From: Lingula anatina
Lineage: Eukaryota > Brachiopoda > Lingulata > Lingulida > Lingulidae
Length of the DNA: 64,000 nucleotides
Direction: 5' to 3'
Assembly: GCF_001039355.2 (NCBI RefSeq)
Contig: NW_019773515.1
Span: 186,001 to 250,000, forward strand
Shown here: piece after piece, positions 34,276 to 48,300 of the stretch
Position numbering within the stretch: position 1 is the stretch's first letter
Layout of the letters: each line of letters starts with the position of its first letter
Made by a program: the position numbers and the translations under genes
The notes under the pieces: model-generated
Database searches by the model: none
What the model was told of the DNA's origin: nothing
Seen by the model: the letters and a program-made list of their open reading frames with translations, nothing else

Positions 34276-34485
34276 TCTTTTTCATTTCATTCTTTCTTTC
34301 TGTTTTCTTTTTTCATTCACACTTTCAGTCTTTTTTCTTTTATTCCCACTTTTTGTCTTTTTTCTTTCATTCTCAATTTTTGTCTTTCTTTTTATTTCAT
34401 TTCCCTTTCTGTCAATCTTTCGTTCATTTATTCCGTCGTTTCTATATTCTTCTTTCTGCCTTTACTTTTCTTTCCCTCCTTATTT
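34260..34485 (+). repeat. Strand-asymmetric pyrimidine tract
   Basis: Over about 220 bases the plus strand is almost all T and C, built of loose TTCTTT/TTTTCATTC units. The two long frames across it (34202-34579 and 34218-34676) are phenylalanine/serine low-complexity artefacts. Confidence 0.75.
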
Positions 34486-35290
34486 CAAAAGTATCGCTAA
34501 TAAACAATTCAGACGATCACTTATCCGTCTTTTATTGCGCAATGCTATACTTAATAATCTCTTCACTATGTATCAGTGAGTCAAGACTGCGTGCGCAGCT
34601 GCAGTCTCCATTCTGTTTCCCTCGTTACCAAACTGACAGCTCCAAAGCAGCTTTTGTGCGCCACTCAAGCGTTTGACGTGCAAAGAAAGCCAATTGAATT
34701 ATTCCAAACAATATTTTGAAAAGCCTCTACTCTTATGAATCGAACAGCAGTTATTTGTTGTGTATTGTATTGCATACTTCGAGTGTCTCCTTAAGCCCCC
34801 TTCTTAGAAAAACAAAATCGATAAATGTCCTAGTTTTAGACTGGGGTGAAGAAAATGGCGCTGTAGTTTGTTTGCCAAGATTGATAAAATATATGTTTAT
34901 AGCGTTTCAGAAGATTCGTTTGAGTTGAGTTAGTCACGTAGCAATATCGCCACATTTTATCGTTATCATTATGGCTGGAGCTGGTGACATTCTTTTGCTG
35001 TCGCAGTAGGGGGTAACACATAGACGGCTGACACCAGATACAGTGACCTGGGCAACTATTTCGGACAGCTTCAGTACAGATTAACTAACTATTAGAACTA
35101 CGCTCAAAAATGGTTTATCTCTTATGACAGTTTTGAAATTAAGAACTCCGTGATTTACATGAACAGAAGACAGAAAACTAGAGGTTGAAGGTAAGCAACT
35201 TTGTACTACATGTACTTTGCTGGACCATGTTGTAGTGGTACATGGCTACAGATATCGCGTGAATAAGAATCACCTCACCCTGTCCATCTC

Positions 35291-35294
<4 letters not shown>

Positions 35295-35349
<55 letters not shown>
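35295..35349. repeat. Compound (CT)n(CA)n microsatellite
   Basis: CT repeats followed by CA repeats. It lies in the region upstream of the plus-strand gene starting at 36373. Confidence 0.9.
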
Positions 35350-36324
35350 TAACTAACGGAGATTAAGACTTATATAAAAATACGCGCTTTATCGAGAGTA
35401 GTCAGATCAGTTTCGATCAGGTGCGCACTTGTCCTTACGAGGACACGATTCATAAAGGACCATGCGGTACACATGTATGTAGCCACATTTCACATGTATT
35501 GTGCTCTTATAGTAGTTTTTTCTGTATTATTCACAGCCTGGGGTAACACATTCTATCAGAACAGTTATGTTTTTTTTTTTCATTATACAGAACAATAAAT
35601 TAATGACATTTTAGGACTGATGACAAGACGATTTTGTCCTTGTGCGCGGATACAATTTTGAATCGATCTGATGACTGGGCTAAATGGTTATTGTGTTATC
35701 ATCGGGCCAAGGCTTGAGTATTATAGTCTTACAGTGAACGTGTCAATAAGTCATTGATTATGGTTTGCGTATAGTTTTATTCATTTGGTCTGGTGGATCC
35801 AGGATTGTGCCTAGAGAAGGGGCGGGGAATGGGAACAAGCAAACAAGCATTGCCTCACGAAATATTTTAATACTGTTAAAACAATAGTCGAGGCAATTGA
35901 CTTCATTGCATAGGAAGGAAAATTGCCTTATCCCTAGTTTTGTCCCGTGCCACTCATAATAATTTTTTGATGTTTATTTTGTTTGTTTTAATCTGTTGTT
36001 GTTTCTCGCGTGGCTGTCGATATAAAGATCAATGTTTCTCTTTTCACTTTGCTCTTACTAAATTGATTGCCTATGCTATAACAAATATGTCTGAGGGCAG
36101 TTGTATTGGTGTGGTTTGTTAACCAATACTAATTATATTAATTATTTTATGTTTCAATAAGGAATTTCAATAGCATTGAAACATCATTTCGAAGGAAATC
36201 ATTTATTTTACATATCTTATTTTTTATGTTATCCACATTATAAAGATAAAGTATAGCTATTCTTGGAAGTTTTACAGAACTTTGCAGTAACTATAGCGTT
36301 AAGTCCTTTTCTGATAATTTCAGA

Positions 36325-39300
36325 AATGCTGGTTTATTGACTGTGTCGGAGTTATCGCATTGAGTGTAGACTATGGGAAGCACTCCGTCTAAGCCCTCCT
36401 CTGGGGGGAATGCCCCCCAGGCCAGGCAAGCCCCAGGGAGGCCCCAAGTCGTGCGAGTTCAGCCTAACACACGTGGGCAAATAACATATATACCACCAGC
36501 ACAACCTCAGCCGCAAGTAATGTGTATTACGACGGTAAGGATAAATACTCTGGTCTTCTATTTTTTACCATCTACTTTTCATCTAATAATTGCACGATAT
36601 TTGTTTCAAATATTTTATGTTGCTGTAAGTGTTTTTTGGTTTTTGGTTTTTTTTAATTTTGTGAAAGAGCGATAAAGTTTAAGATTGATACAATAAATAA
36701 ATGTGCGCCAAGTTATTCAACGTTTTCATTTTCAAACCAGTGCTTATTTATCTGTGTTTGGGTCAGGAGATAGTGTGTTGCTGTGTACATATAGTGACTT
36801 GTCCTTGATAAAAGATGCACTCGTGATAAATTGTTTTAAGCTATCGATTCAGTTGCAAAGGGAATCATAGTTATAGCGCACTGTACTATCGGATACTAAG
36901 GGTTGTGGCTGANNNNNNNNNNNNNNNNNNNNNNNNNNNNNNNNNNNNNNNNNNNNNNNNNNNNNNNNNNNNNNNNNNNNNNNNNNNNNNNNNNNNNNNN
37001 NNNNNNNNNNNNNNNNNNNNNNNNNNNNNNNNNNNNNNNNNNNNNNNNNNNNNNNNNNNNNNNNNNNNNNNNNNNNNNNNNNNNNNNNNNNNNNNNNNNN
37101 NNNNNNNNNNNNNNNNNNNNNNNNNNNNNNNNNNNNNNNNNNNNNNNNNNNNNNNNNNNNNNNNNNNNNNNNNNNNNNNNNNNNNNNNNNNNNNNNNNNN
37201 NNNNNNNNNNNNNNNNNNNNNNNNNNNNNNNNNNNNNNNNNNNNNNNNNNNNNNNNNNNNNNNNNNNNNNNNNNNNNNNNNNNNNNNNNNNNNNNNNNNN
37301 NNNNNNNNNNNNNNNNNNNNNNNNNNNNNNNNNNNNNNNNNNNNNNNNNNNNNNNNNNNNNNNNNNNNNNNNNNNNNNNNNNNNNNNNNNNNNNNNNNNN
37401 NNNNNNNNNNNNNNNNNNNNNNNNNNNNNNNNNNNNNNNNNNNNNNNNNNNNNNNNNNNNNNNNNNNNNNNNNNNNNNNNNNNNNNNNNNNNNNNNNNNN
37501 NNNNNNNNNNNNNNNNNNNNNNNNNNNNNNNNNNNNNNNNNNNNNNNNNNNNNNNNNNNNNNNNNNNNNNNNNNNNNNNNNNNNNNNNNNNNNNNNNNNN
37601 NNNNNNNNNNNNNNNNNNNNNNNNNNNNNNNNNNNNNNNNNNNNNNNNNNNNNNNNNNNNNNNNNNNNNNNNNNNNNNNNNNNNNNNNNNNNNNNNNNNN
37701 NNNNNNNNNNNNNNNNNNNNNNNNNNNNNNNNNNNNNNNNNNNNNNNNNNNNNNNNNNNNNNNNNNNNNNNNNNNNNNNNNNNNNNNNNNNNNNNNNNNN
37801 NNNNNNNNNNNNNNNNNNNNNNNNNNNNNNNNNNNNNNNNNNNNNNNNNNNNNNNNNNNNNNNNNNNNNNNNNNNNNNNNNNNNNNNNNTTTCTTCTATT
37901 CTGATGCAATATTACATAATGGTTAACAGCATAATGACAATCAATTTTTAATAAAAAAATATACGTATCATGGATTTTCAGAAAATGTGACTAGCATGGG
38001 AACTTCCTGTGGAACTTCCAAAGTCACACCTTGAAATAGCCAATATGTGAAAAATTAAATTTTCACAAAAAAACTGTTTAACTGGCAGATTGCATTGCCT
38101 ACTGAAGCTATATTTTAGTCCCATGTTTCTTTTTTCTGTAAGTTTGAGAACAGTAAGTGACATGGTTTTTCTTAAATGGTCATCATGGGAGCAGTGCCCA
38201 AAATAATTTTTTTTCAAATTTTGATGCAATATTACATAATGTTTAACAGCATAATGACCATAAATTTTAATAATAAAATATTAGTATCATGGATATTCAG
38301 AAAATGTGACTTACAAAGGTCTTCAGGCCCATGGAACTTCAAAGTCACAACTTGAAAATGCCAAAATGTAAACAAGACAGCACTGTTCTGAAATGTTTTT
38401 TTTTTTTTTTTTCATTTTTAACAATTTTTAACATAAAACAAAATTAGCAGTTTACTGCCATTTTTATATGATCAACCAAAAAAATTGATGAGATGGGAAA
38501 AATATCAATAGGGCAGTGTTAAATGTCCAATTTCTTCCATTCTGAGATTCTGAAGTGACATGGTTTTTCTAAAATGGTCATCATGGGAGCAGTGCCCAAA
38601 ATAGGTTTTTTTCAAATTTTGATGCAATATTACATAATGTTTAACAGCATAATGACCATCAATTTTTAATAATAAAATACATGTATCATGGATATTCAGA
38701 AAATGGGACTAGCAAAGGTCTTCAGGCCATGGAACTTCAAAGTCACAACTTGAAAATGCCAAAATGTAAACAAGACAGTACTGTTCTGGATTTTTTTTTT
38801 CCATTTTTAACAATTTTTAACATAAAACAAAATTAACAGTTTACTGCCATTTTTATATGATCAACTAAGAAAATTGATGAGATGGGAAAAATATCAATAG
38901 AACAGTGTTGAATGTCCAATTTCCTCCATTCTGAGATTCTGAACATAGTGAATGATTGAATCTGACAAACTGCAATGATGAGTTTATTTCCATTTTTGAC
39001 ACTTTATTACACAATACACGATAACAGGTTTACCATCATTTTTACACAATCAACTAACAATGTTGTAAAGATGCAGGAAATATCAAACAAACATTTTTAT
39101 GTATCTTATTAGTTCAATAATGAGACTGTTAACATGCCTCAGAATTGAATCTGAGGAAATGTGAAAAAACAGCATATCTTCTAAAATAAAGGCCTGATTA
39201 TGCTGATTTTCGAACTCAACCTGCGTTTTAGTAAGGTTGACCACTCCTGTGAGTTTAATGACAATTAGCCTATCTAATTTTCTTCAAGCCCGTGGAGGTT

Positions 39301-42300
39301 CTCAGTCACACCTTGAAAATGCCAATAAATGAAAAATTAAATTCTCACGAAAAACTTTTTAATTGCCAGAAAAAATTACCAAACAGACTGCATTGCCTAA
39401 TGAAGCTGTATCTTAGTCCCATGTTTCTTTCCTGTAAGTTTGAGTATAGTAAGTGACATGGTTTTCATTAAATTGTCATCATGGGAGCAGTGTCCAAAAC
39501 AGGGGTTTCTTCAAATTTTGATGCAACATTACATAGTGTTTAACAGCATGATGACCATCAATTTTTAATAATAAAATATTAGTATCATGGATATTCAGAA
39601 AATGTGACTCGCAAAGGTCTTCAGGACCATGGAACTTCAAAGTCACACCTTGAAAATGCCAAAATGTGAAAAATAGCATTTGTGGTGCTTTAACTAGATA
39701 GTATAAAACTAATATATATATATATATATATAGTTGCCTTATTAATTTGAAGAATGTGCTCATGATGTAAAATTTTGATTTGATAAAAAGAAAAAAAAAA
39801 CAATTATCTCTCCATTGAAAAGATTGAATAATTGCTGCATGTTGTTAAGCATTGTGAACTATTCTTATAGTAAACTTCCATTTTTTTCCTATTCATAATT
39901 TTTCTTTTTCAATTTATAATAGTAATAAAGTTGAAAAATGATGAAAAATGTTAAAACATAATAGGCATAAAAAAGGACAGTTAAATAACACAGCACATAA
40001 TTTTTTTACCTGTGAAGTTTTGGTCAGTGTTGCTTGTATCAGTGATTGGAGTGATTGAACTATTCTCAGGTTTGCTGAAATTCTTATGGGTGATGGAGTT
40101 ATCTGAAAAAGCAAAAAAGGAAACTAAACGTCAAGTAGGGCCCATACACAAACATTTAAACATTTTTCAAAAGCTTAAAACATGTATATTCATAGAAACA
40201 GATTCATCTAGGCAAGACAGATGGTGAAAGAGTTTTTAAAGACAAGCATTGACATACAAATAAAAGTTAGGTGTGTAAGACGAACAATATCTTACAGCAA
40301 GTTGATAACCGTGTATGATGACTGAAGAGTACATGAGCATAGCTAACACATTCTAGTCATCACTGTTAGTGAGATGTGAGTAAATGTCAACTGATGCTAT
40401 TTCAAGTGAAGTCACCTTCGATTATAAGTTAACGTCACCTGAATGTACAAATTCTCTGTATAATTTATATATACACCATTGTTCTGACACCCTTCTCGTT
40501 TGCTTTCACAGAACTAAGGTAACTAGTTACCATCTGAAGTCCGATCTTAATCGTCCATCTAGCTGGAACTTGCTTTACCTCTTAATTAGAGGGTAAAGTA
40601 CCCTTCAGCTCACAGGTAGCTTTTGTCTTGAGTGTATCGAACGCGATATTTATCTCAGATAAAAATCTACCTGTGTGTTATTTCAAAGAGCTGCTCCAGC
40701 AGACCTGGGGGCACTAGATAAATCTGATCATGGGGCTAAACAAGAAGCCAGAGAAACAAAGGAAGATTGATTTTTCCTGCAAAGTTTCAAAGAATTTTGA
40801 CACGGACTTGATCCAGCTTAACGCCTCCAAACTAACGGGGTGGCATGGGCAATTTTTACAAAATTTACAACCAATTAAACTTAGATATATTACAATTTTA
40901 TCCTTTAATATAATTTTGGGAGGCATGCAAGCTGGGTGATGTCAGTAAGCCTCTAGTTAAATAAATATACCCTTATGAGCAAGGCTTTTCCCAGCGAACC
41001 GTCCAGCCGTCATTTGGACGGCCGCTGACATCACCGAACGGCCTATATTTTCAAAGACGGCTTGCGACTTTTTTTAATGACGTCTTGGCTTGTCGGGACA
41101 GCCGTGGACGTTGTAAGAAATTTTCTTAGAGTAATTTGACGTACCTAGAATTTATGATGCGTCACAGATGAATGGTACTACTTTGTAGTGTACGCTGATA
41201 TTCAGTCACGACGAAACTACTTGCTAAAGCTTACAAAACACAATAAAATGTTTCTATGAACTTTAAGATACACATTCCACGCCGTATGCAGCAGTGACAA
41301 GAGTGACCTTCATACGGTACAAAACACTAAGCAAACTACAGGCCAATTTGTGAAAGGGGACACCTTCCGGACCTTCATACGCACGGCAACTGACAAAGCT
41401 GATTGACAAAAAGGAAAATTCCAAATTTTCAGCGAGAGATCGTTCGCAATCCGAGAGAGACCAGGAGGCAATTTTCATATTTGTTAAAGAGACTTCGTAA
41501 GCCAAAGGGCGAGACGAGAACGCAATTTTCGTATCGTCAGCGTCGCAATCCGAGTGAAACGAGAAAGCTCATACTCGTTCAGTGGCTTTCGTTTGCGGCA
41601 GATCGTCAGCCGGAGATCGTTCTCATTTGTTTTTAACCCTCCATCCCTCCCCATTGGAATTTATAATTTTCAAAAATATTTTTCATTTCATTTGTACATT
41701 TCAAGGGACTTCATTAGCGGAAGATCGTCAGCGGGAGATCGTGAACGATCTGAGCGAGACAAGAAAGCAATAATGGTAATCTTTATTGCAGCTGTTAATA
41801 TTGCTCTTTTGTTCTGTTACTGAAGTCTCTACTGTTAACAATGCTATTGTGCGCCTCAGCAAAACTACCGATCGCTATCTCACACCGAATACTGCGGTAA
41901 AGAAACAACAGCCCGACAGTACAACTCTTAATAGATTCTCCTGTTATCTAAATGAATGGATATGACGATGTTGTTTAGCGTCCTAAACTAACTGTACTGA
42001 TCGTTATCTTGCACCTTGGGCCGCACACGTAGTACTCAGGTAAAGGTACGCTAGGGCAACATTGCCGACTGTTAGATCTTTATAAGTGCGAGAATAGCCC
42101 GGTGGCCGATTTTAAGGTGTACGAAATTCACGAAATGAAGATCGCGCAATATTGCTTACTGGCCGAAATTCATGGTCCAGAAAAAACTCCAGACGGCCGA
42201 TTTTAAGATCGTTCGAAATTCAAGAGCCGTTCGAAATTCATGGCACTTTACCGTATATGTTTTTTAGTGAAGTATTCATTAATACCTATTATTCATAGCT

Positions 42301-45300
42301 GTCCTGCTAAAATGATATGTTAGAATCCTTCTGAACTTTAAATGGTTATTAAATATACCCACAGCAAACCAGTGGCAGCCACTGGTTAAACATTATAATT
42401 TTTTCCAGGTAATTTCACAGACATCAATGTGTGTTCCTGCCCAGAGTATAACTACACAGGAGGAAGATGTCAGCCAGGCACATACTGCCCCAGTGGTTCA
42501 TCAGCTCCTGTACAATGTACTTCCGGGTCCTACTGTGACAACTATGAGCTGCCAACTCCCACAGGTAAGTAGACTCATAATTATCCCATGAGAGAATGAC
42601 CTGCTTCACAAAATGGCTCGTGTTTTTGGGTTTGGCTTAGACTGGCCAAACCTGGATACCCAGCAATGCAAGTAGTCCGCATAAATGCAGTTGAAACACC
42701 TGAGTTTGTTATTGCCACGACTGGGAGTAAAAATGTATTATCAGAGTCAAATTTCTCTGTCATAGATGTAAGAATCCTTATCAGTCATTAATTAATCAGT
42801 TAAATCATTTATTTATTTCAGGTCTCTGTTCAGCTGGTTACTACTGTCCTGGTGGTAACAAGGTACAGAATCCAACACAATATTTGTGTACCGAGGGCGC
42901 ATACTGTGAACAAGGATCGCCTCTGCCAACACCTTGTCCAAACGGGACTTTCTCCAACACCACTGGGAATGTGGAGCTGGCAAATTGTCTGAATTGTACT
43001 CCAGGTAAATTGTGATAGAGATAGAGTTTATTACAAGGTTGATGTAAACCATATGCCTTTTTAACAATTGTATCAGTACATGTGAATATTTAATATTGAT
43101 ATACAACAATATAAAAATGAATGAAAAAATGTGCAAGGGCACTATATTAAAAGCTAAATGGTTTCACATGACATCCTATAAAGTCTCCTGTAATTAATAA
43201 TTATCTCATCAGGGTGTTTTAGAAATGATATCTAAAAAGAAAATTAGTTTCTGTCATCAAAAAAATTAGCTTCTAATGTTATGTAAACTATATTTATAAT
43301 TTTCATCATATTTATCCTCTTTCCCCAGGTTACTACTGTAATGGTGTAGGACTGACCAGCGTGTCTGGACCTTGTGCCGATGGTTTCTACTGTCCAGGTG
43401 GCCAAAGTACAGCCACACCAGATGAGTTCAGATGTCCACAAGGATCAGAATGTCCATCTGGCAGCCCCTCGCCAGTTATATGTCAGAGAGGTAAAATTTT
43501 GTCTTCTTACACTGAACTTGTACACTCAAATGGTACAAATTCAGTTGTTCTGTTTGTGTTTAAGGAAAACTGTCATACACAGGAATAGTGTTCTATGTAT
43601 TTTGTTAGGAGAATGTCTTTCCATTGTATTTCTTCAATTTATCTATCATATCAAAAATGCAATAAACAAATATGCACACATGTAAATAAATAAATAAATA
43701 AATAAATAATGGAAATATAGTTTTAGATGTGCAACAAATCTGTTAAGCATATTTCCTCTCTCTCAGGATTCTTCCAAAGCAATGAAGCCCAACCATCCTG
43801 TGATGTGTGTCCATCCGGCATGTATTGTGACCCCCATGAACTGGGCAATGTGACAGGCGTGGTGACCCCTGTGATGTGTCCAGCTGGCTACTTCTGCCCC
43901 AACAACACTCAGTATGCCACCCAGAATCCTTGTGCCCCTGGATCTTTTAGTAATAACACTGGACTGGCCGCACAGGGTGAGTGATAACAATAATGACAGA
44001 TGACAAAGTGGATAGTAACTGTTGTAAAGCCTGGAAAAGTAATACTTTCAGTGCTGTAGGCTTTCTTACTGCAGCTGAAGTATTGATAAAACTTACAACC
44101 TACCCCCTACCCCCACATGGACTACAACCTGATCTGTAGCGTGACACTATTTTGTTGAATATACTGATAAGTGTATTGCCATCAGAACATTTCTCAATAT
44201 ATGTAGGTCTGATGAACAACAATATAACCTTTAATTATTATGAACATTATCAACAATTATATTAACTTTAATTATTATGATATAAATATTTCCTTAAAAA
44301 ATAGCAATATTTGTCTGGTATTTATAATTTATTTCTCTCCACAGCTGACTGCAGTGACTGCACACCTGGGATGTACTGTGGTACAGCAGGCCTCACAGAG
44401 CCCACTGCACAGTGCCAGGCTGGCTATTTCTGTAATGGCCGGGCTAGCACTGCCACACCTACAGATGGAGCCACTGGTGACATCTGTCCTCAAGGATTGT
44501 ATTGTCCTCAAGGATCGAGTGTGGGTGAGTCGTCTCTAGTGGCTCAAGTTCACCCTATGTTATGTTAAAGATATTAGCTCAATGAATAAGAGAATGACAT
44601 GCAAAAAATCTGTACTGATTTGTAAGCACTCGATGTGAGGATCTCTCACCAGATGTGTCATGGTAAATCCATAAAGCAAAGTGACTTACTAAAAAAGGAA
44701 GACTGCAGTACCAGCTTCCCAAATGAAGTCTTTGCTTGTAACCTAAGCTTGACATTTACTAATAAAAGCTGTTGTGATCTGTTCCTCAGGTGTCAACTGC
44801 CCGATAGGTCGCTATGGCAACCAGACAGGTCTAACTACGTCAACAGAATGTACCCTGTGTGACCCTGGCTGGTACTGTCCCACACCTGGCCTCACTGCCT
44901 CCTGGGGAGAGTGTACTGCAGGGCACTACTGTGAGCTGGGGGCCACAGCAGCCAGTCCAAGGAATGAAACCTGGGGCTACCTGTGTCCTGTGGGTCACTA
45001 CTGTCCACAGGGAATACCCACACCAACCCCATGCCCACAAGGGACATACCAACCTTCTGCTGATGGTAAGGGCTGTGCTTGGACAATACTGTTCACTGCA
45101 CCTTTCTTTTTTTCTCATAACTATTTAATATTCATTTTTGAATTTATTGGGATAAAATTATATTGACAAAAAAGTTCATTTTTATACTTTAATTTTCAAA
45201 TTGGTAATTGATGATTTTCCAGTATTTTATATCATGTTGGAATTATCACCATGGAATAAAATTTTATTCACCAATTGATTCATTTAGATTTTCTGGATGT

Positions 45301-48300
45301 TAAATATCCTGACCCATACCAGAAGTGATATATTTTTAAAAGTGTATTATGAAAAAATTATGTTGACTATGGTAATATATATATTTTAGGAAAAGCCAAT
45401 GTGACAGACTGCCTAGCCTGTGATGCAGGTTACTACTGCCAAGTATCTGGAAGTGAAAATGTCACCAACCAGTGTAGTCCAGGTTATTACTGCCAGGGCG
45501 GCGCCAACGTCTCCACTCCCACAGGTAAAACTAAAATGGGGTCCACTTTTGATTAGACTACAGGGGTAGTGTTTATTTATATATGAAGAAAAAATACTTT
45601 TCTATGTGTTGTGATGATTAACATTGAAATATTGCATCACCTGGATTAATGATCAACATGGATTTTTTTGGTTGATTTGTTATTAATAATGAAGGCTTGT
45701 AAACTTATCTCTAGAAAATTTCTCTCAATCAAGTACTCATAGATTTTGAGATAAGTAGATTAGAAAGTGATAGTTTACCAACATTGGCAAAGAAAAAAAA
45801 GAGAAAATTCTTGCAAAGTTCATAAAACAACATTGCTTGATAATCACCATATGCATTTCAAAGGGCCTTGTTTTTTTCTCTCCCACCAGATGGTGTGACT
45901 GGAGACATCTGTCCAGCAGGACACTACTGCCCTCTAGGGTCAGGTTCACCAACCCCTTGCAGCAATGCCACTTACATGAACCATACTGGGGCATCAGAGT
46001 GCTACCCATGTCCAGCTGGTCACTACTGTGTCAACAGGGACAGAGCTGACCCCTGTCCACAAGGGTTCTACTGTCCAGCCAGTACTGGTGCTGATATACA
46101 GCCATGTCCAGTTGGTGAGTTTTATCCTTCTTAAAGAAGCCAATGACATTTTGCTGATTTGTTTGTGTGTTAATTATTCTTTTCAGAACTTGAAGCAGCT
46201 GTCAGTTGTTGCTGTGTTGGAAAAAATGTACACACATTATATGCTGTACATGTGATTAACCTCAAAAGAAGTATAGGTTGATTTTTTAAAGAAATCACCA
46301 TGAATCAGAAAAGTTTATGTTAAAATGTATGTATATTTAAGTGTATTTTAAAATTCTGCATGGAATGTTCTTGTGAACATCTATAGATATTTTTAGTCTG
46401 AAGTGCAAATAAACACATTCTTGTCTTATATTAGGAACATACGGTGCCACCATCATGCTTGCAAATGAAACAGACTGCAACCCCTGCACTGGTGGTTTCT
46501 ACTGTGCCACCCCAGGTCTCCCTGCACCCACTGCTGCCTGTGACGCTGGATTTTACTGTACTTCAGGTAGGGTTGATCTATATTGAAGATATTTTTGATA
46601 TATTTTGACAATTGATTATTGCAAAAAATTGAAGCAATCTAAGTATCCTTTAGAGTTATGGGAGTGTATGCAGGTAGCTTAAAACAATTTTAAAAATGCC
46701 TGGAGTTCATTGTGTGTGATGAAACATAAAGCTGTTGGATCATATGCTTTGAACACAAACGCATCAAATAACAAAATTAGCTGGTAATATAATTACACTT
46801 AATATTTTGCCATGACACAGTTATAATTGGGATGTTGTATGATGCCATGTTAAAGACTCACCTCTTTTTATCATCCCAGGAGTGAACATCTCTGCTCCTC
46901 AAGATGGTGTCCCTTACACGGGACAGGGTGGACTCTGTCCCATGGGATCTGACTGTCCCGGTGGCTCTGCCTATCCCACCATCTGTAGGGTTGGGACATA
47001 CACCAACCAGACTGGGACAGCTGCTTGTGATACCTGTCCTGAAGGTAAAATAGTTTTATTAGTCTAAGAATAAGAATGGAATTTTATATAGAATCAATTT
47101 GGCAGAGACAATTTATGCCTTGAAGTTTCCTACAGCACTACTCAAAACAATTCAAGTAATTTGAATTATATATATTATATATTTTGAGTGATGGATTGTA
47201 CATTGCAAGGGGTAAACGTGCACTCTGTGGTTTGTGTGTGAAGAGGCCAAATATGGATATTTAGAACAAGACACTATGGATTTTGTAGGATAAATCACCT
47301 GTTTTACTATTTAAGAACTGGTAAAAATGATACCTTTTTTCATTTATATTTATGTAGGTTTCTTCTGTGTGAATGAGACTATCAACCCAGAGATGTGTCC
47401 AGCTGGTCACTACTGTCCAGCAGGCACAGAGTTTGATGTCCAGTACCCATGTCCTGCTGGCACTTTCAACAATGATACAGGTCAGTGAAATTGTTTTGAC
47501 TAACATTTTGAATTACTTTTGAGAAATAAAAGTAACTTTCATAGAGTGATATGATTTTTTCACACAAATTTACAGGTCTAAGGAGGCAAGAATTTCTGTA
47601 AATACTTTTTGATGAAAGGAGTATATGGTTATATTTATAAATGAAAAATATTGAGATGATGTTTGATAGATTATGTGCAAGTCCTCTTTATGAAGTATAA
47701 CAGTATAACATTTTCAAAGACAAGGTTTATGTCTACTGTAAAGCATTAGGGCATCTTTTCAATGTCTACCCAAAACAAACACCATGTCTTATATTCTTGT
47801 CATCTTCTAGGGGCCAGTAACTTGACCAACTGTGTCCAGTGTTCCCCAGGGTGGTACTGTCATGGCACAGGGAATGTAGTGCCCACGGGTCAGTGTGATC
47901 CTGGCTTTTACTGTCCAGGAGGGTCATACCAGCAAAGACCATTTGACTCTGGAGTACTGGTCAATGTTTCAGGATCTCTACAGTAAGTGCTAGTTACATA
48001 ATATGTCATTGATAAATCTTCAGAAAATTTATATTGAAATAATAATGGAACCTATATCAATAGAAGTTGGAATGTTAAAATAACAGAATTAGGTTTAGGT
48101 TAATTTAGTAAAATGCCTATAATTATATGATGTGCTATGTACAATACCTTTATAAAGAGTGTTAGGGTAATTAACAACAACAACAATTACCAATAACAAT
48201 GTAGAAAAACTTAACATACATTGACTGTTTCTTTGAGACGGGTTAATTATTATTATTTTTTTTTTTTTAAATTTTTTTTTTGAATGAATATTGTGATTAT

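Noticed and set aside
34202-34676. Two overlapping frames of 125 and 152 codons
   Set aside because: They are phenylalanine/serine low-complexity products of the pyrimidine tract, without splice or start context.
36896-37951. Three long open frames of more than 330 codons
   Set aside because: They are translations of the N run and contain no sequence information.
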